A DNA stretch of 64,000 nt from Cognaticolwellia beringensis (GTDB lineage Bacteria > Pseudomonadota > Gammaproteobacteria > Enterobacterales > Alteromonadaceae), in assembly GCF_002076895.1 (NCBI RefSeq), contig NZ_CP020465.1, positions 1,984,001 through 2,048,000 of the forward strand. The letters run 5' to 3'. Positions within the stretch are counted from its first letter, which is position 1. Each line of letters begins with the position of its first letter. The notes under the pieces are model-generated. The model saw nothing but the letters and a program-made list of their open reading frames with translations, had not been told where the DNA came from and did no database searches. Positions 18,429 through 28,081 of the stretch are shown here, piece by piece. The position numbers and the translations under genes are program-made.

Positions 18429-20021
18429 ATGAAGTTTGGATATATCAAACTCAAGGTTGCTTTAATCGCCTTTTCAATGCTGAATTACGTAAGCGCACAA
18501 GAAATAAATGTAAGTCATAAAATTGAACGCATTGAAATTTCTGTCAATAAAGCCATGGCGGCTTTTAAAGTACCTGGCATAGCCGTCGCAATTATTAAAG
18601 ATAACGAAGTGTTATTAAGCAAAGGCTTTGGTGTGCTTAAGCATGGCAGTAAAGAAAAAGTCAATGCAGACACTTTGTTTGGTATAGCGTCAAATACTAA
18701 AGCCATGACCTCTGCACTACTTGCCGGCTTAGTGGATGAGGGCAAGCTGACCTGGCAAACCAAAGTTATTGATATTATTCCAGAGTTTCAACTCCCTGAT
18801 GCTTATGTAACACGAGAATTTACTATAATCGATTTACTGTCGCATAACAGTGGTTTAGGTTTAGGTGCCGGCGATTTAATGATTTGGCCTGAAACCACAC
18901 TCACCAATAAAGATGTGATTAAAGGCTTGAAGCACTTACCTCAAGTGTCGAGTTTTCGGAGTGAGTTTGCATACGATAATCTCATGTATGTTATTGCCGG
19001 TGAGATTATTGCAAGGCTAACTGGCCAACCTTGGCAAGCGGTGATTCAAGCTCGAATTTTTGATCCATTAGGTATGAACAACACTTATGCAAAATTTTCT
19101 TTAATACCTCAAAACAATAAAAACGTGGCACGTGCCCATGTGCCATTAGAGGGGGAGTTACACGTTGTTGGTGGGAACTTTTTAGAGAGGTTTTCCTCTG
19201 CGGGTTCGGTTGCATCAAGCGTTAATGATATGACGCTATGGCTTAAAGCGCAGCTAAATCGCGGACAGTATGGCGTTGATGGTGATGAGGCATTAAGGCT
19301 TTTTAGCGAACAACAAAGTCGTGAAATGTGGCAAGCACGTACGTTGATACCGGTTTCACAACAAGTATCTGAGCAAGATAAAACACACTTTAATGCCTAC
19401 GCTTTAGGTTGGTTCGTTAAAGACTATCACGGCGTAAAAGTGGTACGACATACCGGCGGCATATTAGGCATGGTGTCAAAAGTAGTGATGGTGCCAGAAG
19501 AAAACTTAGCCATGGTGATTTTAACTAATCAACAATCAGGTTTTGCTTTTAATGCGTTATCTCAACAAATTTTGACCGAATATCTTGAGCTACCAGAAAA
19601 AGATTGGATTGAGCATTATGCGCTATTGCAAGAAGAAAAAATCGCCAATAAAAAGCTACATTTGGCTAAAGTGGCGGCCAAAGTTGATAAAAATTCAACA
19701 CCTTCTTTGCCGTTAGCAAGTTATGCGCAAAATTATGTTGATCATTGGTATGGTGAAGTCGCCATTAGCTTAGTAAATGAAGACTTAGTGATGCAGTTTT
19801 CTAACACCCCTGCGCTGCATGGCGTATTAGAACATTATCAACACAATACTTTTATCGTCCGCTGGCATGATCGAACTTTAGAAGCCGATGCTTATGTGAA
19901 CTTTAATTTAAATCCTGATGGTAGTATCAATTTTGCCACCATGAAGGCCGTGTCATGGGCGACAGATTTTAGTTTTGATTTTCATGATTTAACATTACGG
20001 CCGACGTCTGCATCCCAATAG
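18429..20021 (+). CDS. Serine hydrolase, class C beta-lactamase/PBP-like, with DUF3471 tail
   Basis: A 530-residue exported hydrolase of the beta-lactamase-related family (PF00144 type). A signal peptide ends near VSAQ (23-24). The catalytic motifs are SNTK (S88, K91), YDN (Y182, N184) and RHTGG near residue 342. The C-terminal 100 residues (YVDHWYGEVAI onward) resemble a DUF3471 beta-domain found in these esterase/peptidase-like relatives. Substrate is unknown: peptidase, esterase or D-amino-acid activity is more likely than true beta-lactamase. RBS AGAGGAAATGAA precedes the ATG. Monocistronic and convergent with rsmD. Confidence 0.88.
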   Translation: MKFGYIKLKVALIAFSMLNYVSAQEINVSHKIERIEISVNKAMAAFKVPGIAVAIIKDNEVLLSKGFGVLKHGSKEKVNADTLFGIASNTKAMTSALLAGLVDEGKLTWQTKVIDIIPEFQLPDAYVTREFTIIDLLSHNSGLGLGAGDLMIWPETTLTNKDVIKGLKHLPQVSSFRSEFAYDNLMYVIAGEIIARLTGQPWQAVIQARIFDPLGMNNTYAKFSLIPQNNKNVARAHVPLEGELHVVGGNFLERFSSAGSVASSVNDMTLWLKAQLNRGQYGVDGDEALRLFSEQQSREMWQARTLIPVSQQVSEQDKTHFNAYALGWFVKDYHGVKVVRHTGGILGMVSKVVMVPEENLAMVILTNQQSGFAFNALSQQILTEYLELPEKDWIEHYALLQEEKIANKKLHLAKVAAKVDKNSTPSLPLASYAQNYVDHWYGEVAISLVNEDLVMQFSNTPALHGVLEHYQHNTFIVRWHDRTLEADAYVNFNLNPDGSINFATMKAVSWATDFSFDFHDLTLRPTSASQ

Positions 20022-20033
20022 CAGGATTAGCTC

Positions 20034-20624
20034 CTAAACGAGGCTATTTTGATAGAGTCGATAGACAACCTGTCCAGCAATTTTTTCTTTTAGTAGCTGC
20101 CAATGGCTTGGCATGATTTGTTGGTTGTGGTCAGTTTCCATTTCTACATAGATCAAAGCATCGTCAGTTAAGCCTTTGTCGCTTAGCAATTGCGCGGCTT
20201 GTTGAGCTAAACCTTTCCTAAAAGGCGGATCAATAAAAACTAACGAGTAATTTTGTTGATTACTTTGCAAAAAATCTAAGGCATTTTTCTGAACTACTTG
20301 AATACTTTCTGCTTTGAGGAGCGCCTTATTGTCTTTTAGCTGCTGTGCTGCAGATTTATTCAACTCTACTAAGGTAACAGAACTGGCACCGCGCGACATC
20401 GCTTCAAAACCTAGTCCACCAGAGCCGGCAAAGCAATCTAAGCAAATAGTGTCTTGAATATAGGGCATCAGCCAATTGAAGACGGTTTCTTTTACGCGAT
20501 CTGTTGTTGGGCGTAAACCATCGGCCATTAATACCGGTAATTTTCGACCGCGATATTGACCTGCGATGATGCGAATTTGCCCTTTTGGCGCGTTTTTATC
20601 AGATTGTTTTTTGACTTTGCTCAT
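20034..20624 (-). CDS. rsmD: 16S rRNA (guanine966-N2)-methyltransferase RsmD
   Basis: A 196-residue SAM-dependent methyltransferase that modifies G966 of 16S rRNA in the small subunit. RIIAGQYRGRKLPV at the start, the SAM-binding LDCFAGSGGLGFEAMSRGA (about 80-98) and the catalytic (D)PPF motif in FIDPPFRKG are diagnostic. Length is normal for the family. It is divergent from ftsY, as in many gammaproteobacteria, where rsmD and ftsY are neighbours. Confidence 0.95.
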   Translation of the reverse strand: MSKVKKQSDKNAPKGQIRIIAGQYRGRKLPVLMADGLRPTTDRVKETVFNWLMPYIQDTICLDCFAGSGGLGFEAMSRGASSVTLVELNKSAAQQLKDNKALLKAESIQVVQKNALDFLQSNQQNYSLVFIDPPFRKGLAQQAAQLLSDKGLTDDALIYVEMETDHNQQIMPSHWQLLKEKIAGQVVYRLYQNSLV

Positions 20625-20700
20625 AACTTAAACAGCTTTTGTTTTTTGTCGGCAGGTTAGGTGATACTATATCGACAATTTTATCCTTGTTTACTCGTGA

Positions 20701-20718
20701 ATACCAATTTGATCTAAT
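20701..20718. repeat. Solo end of the ATACCAATTTGAT repeat family
   Basis: ATACCAATTTGATCTAAT resembles the terminal sequence of the elements at 14303-14464 and 24945-25146 over its first 13 bases. No matching inverted partner is seen nearby. It lies in the rsmD/ftsY divergent promoter region. It may be a remnant or chance. Confidence 0.3.
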
Positions 20719-20800
20719 GAATTGTTCAACTTAGAGCGAATCCTAGTCAGATGATTTTAGTAGTAAACGTATTCATCCCATTAAGATTGTAAATACATTT

Positions 20801-22054
<1,254 letters not shown>

Positions 22055-22062
22055 GATTTGTT

Positions 22063-22764
22063 ATGATCCGATTTAATAACGTTAGTAAAACATACCCAGG
22101 AGGCTTTCTAGCACTGAAAAAAGTGAGTTTTACTATTGCCCCTGGCGAAATGACGTTTTTAACAGGTCACTCTGGTGCGGGTAAGAGTACTTTGCTTAAG
22201 CTCATGAGTATGATGGAAAAGCCCAGTACGGGTAGTATTGAAATTAATGGCACTGAATTATCTACCATTAAGTACGCACAAATACCTTATGTTCGTCGTG
22301 GTATTGGTATGATTTTCCAAAATCATAATTTATTAGCGGACAGAACCGTATTTGAAAATGTGGCACTTCCGCTGATTATTGAAGGCTATAGTCATAAAGA
22401 AACCCGCAAACGCGTTGAAGCAGCGCTTGATAAAGTGCATTTAACCAGTAAATTAAAGTGTTTTCCGAATATGCTTTCAGGTGGAGAACAGCAACGTGTT
22501 GGTATTGCTCGGGCAATTGTTAATAAACCGCCGATATTATTAGCTGATGAACCCACCGGTAATTTAGATCCTAAGTTATCATTGGATATCATTCGTTTAT
22601 TTGAAGAGTTTAATGAAATGGGGGTCAGTGTCTTGATTGCTACCCACGATTTAGGGCTTATAGCCCGCATGAAGTATCGAACATTGACTTTAAAACAAGG
22701 TCATATGATCACCGATGGTATTGTTGATGGCTTACAATCAATGGGTGAACGTAATGGCAGCTAA
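22063..22764 (+). CDS. ftsE: Cell-division ATP-binding protein FtsE
   Basis: A 233-residue ABC ATPase of the FtsEX complex, which regulates periplasmic amidase activity at the septum. Walker A GHSGAGKST, Q-loop FQNHNL, signature LSGGEQQR, Walker B ILLADEPTGNLD and switch ATHD are all intact. Eight bases separate it from ftsY and its end overlaps ftsX, so the three genes form one operon. Length is slightly above the usual 222 residues, with a short C-terminal extension. Confidence 0.97.
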   Translation: MIRFNNVSKTYPGGFLALKKVSFTIAPGEMTFLTGHSGAGKSTLLKLMSMMEKPSTGSIEINGTELSTIKYAQIPYVRRGIGMIFQNHNLLADRTVFENVALPLIIEGYSHKETRKRVEAALDKVHLTSKLKCFPNMLSGGEQQRVGIARAIVNKPPILLADEPTGNLDPKLSLDIIRLFEEFNEMGVSVLIATHDLGLIARMKYRTLTLKQGHMITDGIVDGLQSMGERNGS

Positions 22765-23728
22765 TGATACACGCAACAATAGACAACAGTTAAATTGGAC
22801 TGGGCGTTTTACGGCTAGAGTACTTCGACACCTGCAACAAGCGATAGGTAGTTTAGGTGATTTATGGCGCACGCCATTTACGTCGGTGATGACCGTTCTT
22901 GTTTTAGGTATTAGCTTAACCTTGCCGGCCACTTTACATTTGTTTGTAAAAAATACTCAAACGGTTACCGAACAGTGGGACTCTGCCTCAGAAATCACCT
23001 TGTTTTTACAACTATCAACGCCTGACAAAGCGGCACAAAACCTCGTACAACGTATTCAGCTTTACCCTGAAGTGGCTAATGTGGTTTATATTTCTGCGGA
23101 ACAAGCGTTAACCGAATTTAAAGTTAACTCTGGCTTTGGTCAGGCATTAGAATATTTAGATGAAAACCCGTTACCGGCAACCTTATTGGTAACGCCTACC
23201 CAGCGCTTTAGTCAAGCTCAGGCCGCACGTGAATTATTGCTTAAGTTAGAGCAGGAACGTGGCGTTGACCAAGGAAAGCTTGATTTGGAATGGTTAACGC
23301 GATTACAAGCAATGGCGGCGTTAATTGAAGACGTAGTTATCGGTATAGCGATATTATTGTGTTTATCTGTAGTATTAATCATTGGTAATACCATTCGGCT
23401 GGCAATACTTAATCAAAAAGATGCGATTGCAGTGATGAAGTTAGTAGGTGCGACAGACAGCTTTATTCAACGACCATTTTTATATGCTGGTGTTTGGTAC
23501 GGGGTGCTCGGTGGTTTTGTAGCGAGTATTTGTGTCGCAATTTTAGCCAGCTACCTTTCTGGCGCATTGCGCCAGTTAACGGATCTTTATCAAAGCCAAT
23601 TCGTTTTAGCGGGTTTATCATTTAATGAATTATTAATACTACAGTCGACAGCCGTTGGTTTAGGGCTATTAGGTAGCTTTATTTCTGTAAGGCAACATAT
23701 TCGTGCTATTGAGCCAACAGCCGATTAG
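22754..23728 (+). CDS. ftsX: Cell-division permease-like protein FtsX
   Basis: A 324-residue inner-membrane partner of FtsE with the expected four transmembrane segments: one after residue 45 (TPFTSVMTVLVLGISLTLPA) and three near the C-terminus (about 200-320). A periplasmic loop lies between. The ATG at 22754 (MAANDTRNNRQQ) is chosen over one 39 bases earlier because it gives the usual length and an 11-bp overlap with ftsE, compatible with coupled translation. The gene is the last of the ftsYEX run; rpoH follows after 280 bp. Confidence 0.95.
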   Translation: MAANDTRNNRQQLNWTGRFTARVLRHLQQAIGSLGDLWRTPFTSVMTVLVLGISLTLPATLHLFVKNTQTVTEQWDSASEITLFLQLSTPDKAAQNLVQRIQLYPEVANVVYISAEQALTEFKVNSGFGQALEYLDENPLPATLLVTPTQRFSQAQAARELLLKLEQERGVDQGKLDLEWLTRLQAMAALIEDVVIGIAILLCLSVVLIIGNTIRLAILNQKDAIAVMKLVGATDSFIQRPFLYAGVWYGVLGGFVASICVAILASYLSGALRQLTDLYQSQFVLAGLSFNELLILQSTAVGLGLLGSFISVRQHIRAIEPTAD

Positions 23729-23949
23729 TTCTTAGCGTTTATGTAAGTGATGGCTATACTTTATCACCTTGTAATCAATACTAATTTCACTGTCGGTGAC
23801 AAAGTTTAACAATTTATTGACAGAAAAATTGAAAGAGAGTGTTGTTTACCTCTGTCTTCTAAGCTAATGTTGTTTTATTAAAGTCGTGATGATCGGTTAT
23901 TACATCCCCCCATTCTGCATTATTTTTATTTTTCGCTTAAATGTGTATC

Positions 23950-23979
23950 TTGAGGTGGTTTGGGTAAATATGCTATTAT
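23950..23979 (+). promoter_or_regulatory. Probable sigma-70 promoter of rpoH
   Basis: TTGAGG at 23950-23955 and TATTAT at 23974-23979 are separated by 18 bases and lie about 30 bases before the rpoH start. The short leader limits space for a 5' thermosensor outside the coding region. Other rpoH promoters may exist further up in the 280-bp gap. Confidence 0.5.
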
Positions 23980-24010
23980 CACGAGCTAGATTAGATAGAG
24001 GAGTTATTAA

Positions 24011-24874
24011 ATGAGTGAATCAATGCAATCAATGGCGTTAACTGTTCCTAAAAGTGGCAGCATTGAAGCATACGTGCAGTCAGCGTATAGCATTCCAATG
24101 CTAACAGCTGAAAAAGAGCAAGAGCTAGCGACTCGTTTATATTCTGAAAATGATTTAAAAGCGGCACAAGAATTAATTATGTCGCATCTTCGTTTTGTTA
24201 TCCATGTAGCTAAAGGTTATGCGGGCTACGGTTTACCACAAGCTGATTTAATTCAGGAAGGTAATATCGGTTTAATGAAAGCGGTTAAGCGCTTCAACCC
24301 AGAAGTCGGCGTTCGCTTAGTGTCTTTTGCAGTACACTGGATTAAAGCGGAAATTCATGAATTTGTGCTTAAAAATTGGCGAATCGTTAAAGTTGCGACG
24401 ACTAAAGCACAACGAAAATTATTTTTTAACCTACGTAAAAATAAAAAGCGTTTAGGTTGGTTTAGTCATGAAGAAGTGAGTAATGTTGCTGAAACACTAG
24501 GTGTTACTACTAAAGATGTCCTGGAAATGGAGTCTCGTATGAGTAACCAAGACCAAGCATTCGAATTATCAACTGATGATGACGACAATGCGAGTGCCAG
24601 TGCATATTCTCCAGCGCAATATTTAGAAGATAAACAATCCGATCTTGCTACTGAAGTAGAAGATTCGAATTGGGAGCAACACGCTAATAAAAGGTTAAGT
24701 AATGCTTTGGTAAGTCTAGATGACCGTAGCCAAGATATTATTCGTACTCGTTGGTTACATGACGACAAAACAACTTTACAAGAGTTGGCAAATAAGTATG
24801 AAATATCAGCAGAGCGTGTGCGTCAGCTAGAGAAAAATGCACTTGCCAAGTTAAAAGGCGCAATGGCTACATAG
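24011..24874 (+). CDS. rpoH: RNA polymerase sigma-32 factor RpoH
   Basis: The 287-residue heat-shock sigma factor. Region 2 has [36 protein letters not shown], recognised here by its core [12 protein letters not shown]. The RpoH box [10 protein letters not shown] that separates it from other sigma factors is present near residue 136. Region 4 ends with [14 protein letters not shown]. It directs transcription of chaperone and protease genes. ftsYEX-rpoH synteny is that of E. coli. GAGGAGTTATTAAATG gives a good start. Confidence 0.98.
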   Translation: MSESMQSMALTVPKSGSIEAYVQSAYSIPMLTAEKEQELATRLYSENDLKAAQELIMSHLRFVIHVAKGYAGYGLPQADLIQEGNIGLMKAVKRFNPEVGVRLVSFAVHWIKAEIHEFVLKNWRIVKVATTKAQRKLFFNLRKNKKRLGWFSHEEVSNVAETLGVTTKDVLEMESRMSNQDQAFELSTDDDDNASASAYSPAQYLEDKQSDLATEVEDSNWEQHANKRLSNALVSLDDRSQDIIRTRWLHDDKTTLQELANKYEISAERVRQLEKNALAKLKGAMAT

Positions 24875-24893
24875 CTTTCGTAACAACTTATTT

Positions 24894-24918
24894 AAAACCG
24901 GCTTCTGCCGGTTTTTTT
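24894..24918 (+). terminator. Intrinsic terminator after rpoH
   Basis: AAAACCGGC (24894-24902) pairs with GCCGGTTTT (24907-24915) around a TTCT loop and runs into seven T. It lies 20 bases after the rpoH stop. Confidence 0.92.
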
Positions 24919-24944
24919 ATGGCAAAAATTCAAGATTTTGGTTT

Positions 24945-25146
24945 ATATCAATTTGATTAATTACCTGATAATTTAAACTGCTAAGAACAACCAACTACGG
25001 CGTTATTTAATTATTATCGCTGCATGAGACCGCTAATTAGACAATGCAGGAGCTTATTGTCATGGCCATAGTTATTTGAAAAACACCTTATATTTGACTG
25101 TTTTGTGTTGGTATAAAATAGACCCGCTCATTAATGAAATTGGAAT
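24945..25146. repeat. Second palindrome-ended element, about 200 bp, diverged
   Basis: The left end ATATCAATTTGATTAATTA (24945-24963) and right end TTAATGAAATTGGAAT (25131-25146) are imperfect inverted copies, related to the element at 14303-14464. Both share an internal ACGGCGTTAT block. The ends are more decayed than in the first element. It fills much of the gap between rpoH and the TonB-receptor gene and contains no ORF of note. Confidence 0.5.
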
Positions 25147-25361
25147 CACATCAAATAGAGTGAAATTAAAAAAGTGATTATAAAACAGCCTATTAAATGT
25201 AAATTAAGTGTAACGATTTTACCTAGATTAACACTATTAGAGTAAAGGTAACAACTCTCCAACATTAAATAACAAACCTGACTGAACTTTTGTCGCAAGA
25301 TGGATTAAGGCGATATAAAGCCAGCTTATAAAAAGTTAATAATTGATGTTCGGAGAATTAA
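25147..25361 (+). other. Upstream region of the TonB receptor gene
   Basis: This AT-rich stretch between the repeat and the receptor start must contain the receptor promoter. I see no clear Fur box or strong -35/-10 pair. CGGAGAATTAAATG provides the ribosome site. Confidence 0.4.
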
Positions 25362-27878
25362 ATGTATTCAGAAAATTTTTTAAGTAATGCCATTCGCGTT
25401 GCTTTATTCGTAGGCACAGCTAGCACTTTAGCTGTTGCTGGTCAGGTTAGTGCTGCTGAAGACAAAGAAGTCAGCGTTGAACGCATAGAAGTTACGGGTT
25501 CACGCATCAATCGTACTGATGTTGAAACAGCAAGCCCAGTAACCGTAATCTCATCAGAGTTTATTGCACAAAGTGGTTACAGTTCAGTAGAAGAAATTTT
25601 ATCAGCACAGCCTACTGCAGCAGGTATGAATTTAGGCGCTACCAGTAATAACGGTTCAGGCGGCACAGCTACAGTTAACCTTCGTGGTATGGGCGTGCAA
25701 CGCACGTTGGTCTTATTAAACGGTCGCCGTATGGTGTCATCAGGAACAGGTGCTGATTCAGCAGTAGACCTAAATACAATTCCTGTGGCTATGATCAAAA
25801 ATATTGAAATTCTTAAAGACGGTGCATCTGCAGTTTATGGCTCTGATGCTATTGCGGGTGTCGTCAACATTATTACTAAAAAAGATTTTGTTGGTACAGA
25901 AGTAACCGTTGATGGTAGCCAAACCGATAAGGGCGACGGTACCAGTAAAGGTATCAGTATTTTACATGGTGTAGAGCTTACCAACGGTAATTTAGTTTTA
26001 GGCCTACAGTATTCAGATCGTGGTGAGATTATTCAGTCAGACCGTGATTTTGTTGAACCAGGTGCATCTTCATTTATTCCAACAGGTTCTATCGGTGGTT
26101 TAGTCGTAGATAAATCAGACGCATCAGGTAGTTTGATGGCTAGAAATACATCATACGATTACACTGTTGATAGCTACGCGCAAACGCCAAATGAATTACT
26201 AAGCCTTTTTAGTGCTTATAATACTGAAATAGATTCAGATACTGAACTTAGCGTAGATCTTATGTATACGCGCCGAGAGTCTAACCAGCAATTAGCACCA
26301 CAGCCGGCGAATTTAGATTTAGTTACCAATAAGTTGAACACTATTCATCTTGACAACATTCAAGCTGCGTATGATGAAATCAACTCAAAGATAGTTGACC
26401 CAGATGACCATCTTGTCATTGGTGACAAGGTAAATTACCGTCGTCGTATGAATGATGCAGGCCCACGTATCTATTCACAAGAAACTGATACTTATCGCGC
26501 ATCGATTGGCCTAAAAGGTTATTTAGAAAATGACGCTATGTGGGATATTTCTGCAACATACGGTCGAAATGACTCGAAAGATAGTGTTCAGAACTCAATT
26601 CATGCGGGTAATATGGAAGCCAGTATCTACCAAGACCAAAGCGCTTGGTTCAGTGGTGAAGGTTTTGATAAAAGCGCATTAGCGTCTGAAGGTATTATAT
26701 ACAATGAAGAGAATGAAGGCGGCAACGAGCAATTCACTTTAGCCGCTGGCTATAGTGGCGTAACCGAAGGTGATATTGGCTATGCCGTTGGTTTCGAAAC
26801 TCGTCATGAAAGTGGTTATTATACCCCTGATGAAGTAACTCAAAAAGGTGAGAGTACCGCAGCTCAACAATTTGCAACTGACGGAGATTATTCTGTTCAG
26901 TCAGTTTATGGTGAAGTATCAGTACCGGTAACTGAAGCGTTAACATTTGAAGCTGCTTCACGGTACGACCAATACTCAACCTTTGGTGGTGAAATAACGT
27001 GGAAGCTTGGTGCTACTTACCGTGTAAATGACTCATTTATGGTTCGTTCAGTGGCTGCTACAGGTTTTAGAGCGCCAAGTGTAAGTGAGCTATACGGTGG
27101 TGACAGCGGTTCTTACGACTATTTAAGTGATCCGTGGGGTAATGAGCTAGATGCGCAAATTAAAGTTAATTACACCAGTGACGAAGACTTACAGCCTGAA
27201 GAAAGTGAATCATTTACTTTTGGTGTAGTGTGGGAGTTAGCTGATAATCTTTCTACGACAGTAGATTACTGGGCATTTGATATTACCAATGCGATTAGTC
27301 GTGTAGATGTTCAACAAGAATTAGATGCATGTTTTAGCGGTATTCAAGCGTCATGTACAGCGGTCAACATTACTTCTGGTGGTGATTTATCTAATCTAAG
27401 CGCGCAATTAACCAATATTGGTTCGCAAAAAACTTCAGGTGTTGATTGGAACGTTAGTTATAGCCATGACCTGTTCAAAGTTGTTTTCGATACCACATTC
27501 TTGATCGAGTTTGAGCAAGACGACACGGATTATACCGGCACGATTGATGGTAATATTGGTGGCTATTCAGACATTAAGTCTAATTTATCGGTTTACGGTT
27601 ACGTAACAGAAGACTTAACCGTGCTTTATAGTGCTCAATTTATTCGTGGCATGGACGGTGAATATTACGGAGAGCAATTCTCTACTGACAATGTTATTTA
27701 TCATAACGTTTCAGCCTCATACCATGTTAACGACCAATGGGTAGTTAATGGCGGTGTGAAAAACGTTTTTGATACTGAGCCTGAAGAAGTTTTAGGTGGT
27801 AATGACATGGGAACAGTACCAAGTATTTATGATGTGATAGGACGTAACTTGTTCATTAGTGCTTCATATAACTTTTAA
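25362..27878 (+). CDS. TonB-dependent outer-membrane receptor
   Basis: An 838-residue receptor for TonB-energised uptake. The signal peptide ends near VSAA (about residue 32). A plug domain follows with VERIEVTGSRI (TonB-box-like region), VNLRGMGVQRTLVLLNGRRM and the conserved GASAVYGSDAIAGVVNIITKK. The 22-strand barrel ends in the aromatic C-terminus SASYNF. A possible disulfide pair lies in the barrel (ACFSGIQASCTAV). The class resembles receptors that import peptides or carbohydrates in Alteromonadales rather than classical siderophore receptors, but substrate is not readable here. Stand-alone gene with its own terminator. Confidence 0.92.
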   Translation: MYSENFLSNAIRVALFVGTASTLAVAGQVSAAEDKEVSVERIEVTGSRINRTDVETASPVTVISSEFIAQSGYSSVEEILSAQPTAAGMNLGATSNNGSGGTATVNLRGMGVQRTLVLLNGRRMVSSGTGADSAVDLNTIPVAMIKNIEILKDGASAVYGSDAIAGVVNIITKKDFVGTEVTVDGSQTDKGDGTSKGISILHGVELTNGNLVLGLQYSDRGEIIQSDRDFVEPGASSFIPTGSIGGLVVDKSDASGSLMARNTSYDYTVDSYAQTPNELLSLFSAYNTEIDSDTELSVDLMYTRRESNQQLAPQPANLDLVTNKLNTIHLDNIQAAYDEINSKIVDPDDHLVIGDKVNYRRRMNDAGPRIYSQETDTYRASIGLKGYLENDAMWDISATYGRNDSKDSVQNSIHAGNMEASIYQDQSAWFSGEGFDKSALASEGIIYNEENEGGNEQFTLAAGYSGVTEGDIGYAVGFETRHESGYYTPDEVTQKGESTAAQQFATDGDYSVQSVYGEVSVPVTEALTFEAASRYDQYSTFGGEITWKLGATYRVNDSFMVRSVAATGFRAPSVSELYGGDSGSYDYLSDPWGNELDAQIKVNYTSDEDLQPEESESFTFGVVWELADNLSTTVDYWAFDITNAISRVDVQQELDACFSGIQASCTAVNITSGGDLSNLSAQLTNIGSQKTSGVDWNVSYSHDLFKVVFDTTFLIEFEQDDTDYTGTIDGNIGGYSDIKSNLSVYGYVTEDLTVLYSAQFIRGMDGEYYGEQFSTDNVIYHNVSASYHVNDQWVVNGGVKNVFDTEPEEVLGGNDMGTVPSIYDVIGRNLFISASYNF

Positions 27879-27916
27879 ATAACGTACAACTCGAGTTAAT
27901 TGCTTGAGGTATCTAC

Positions 27917-27946
27917 AAAAAGCGATGGCAATGTCATCGCTTTTTT
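27917..27946 (+). terminator. Intrinsic terminator after the TonB receptor gene
   Basis: AAAAAGCGATG (27917-27927) pairs with CATCGCTTTTT (27935-27945) around a 7-nt loop, followed by a T-run. It lies 38 bases after the stop. Confidence 0.9.
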
Positions 27947-28081
27947 GTTTTTATTTTCAGCAAAATAGAGGTTTTTTACCTAATTAGACTGAATAAGTTC
28001 GGCTAAGACCTAGCTTATCAAATTTATTTTGTTAGACTAGTCGTATAAAAATAATACTAATAATAAAAACGGAATTCCAAA

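Noticed and set aside
18429..20021. Calling the serine hydrolase an antibiotic-resistance AmpC
   Set aside because: The SNTK/YDN motifs are shared by many esterases and peptidases, and the DUF3471-like tail is not a feature of AmpC.
22715..22753. Earlier ATG for ftsX
   Set aside because: It would overlap ftsE by 50 bp and add 13 residues not expected for FtsX.
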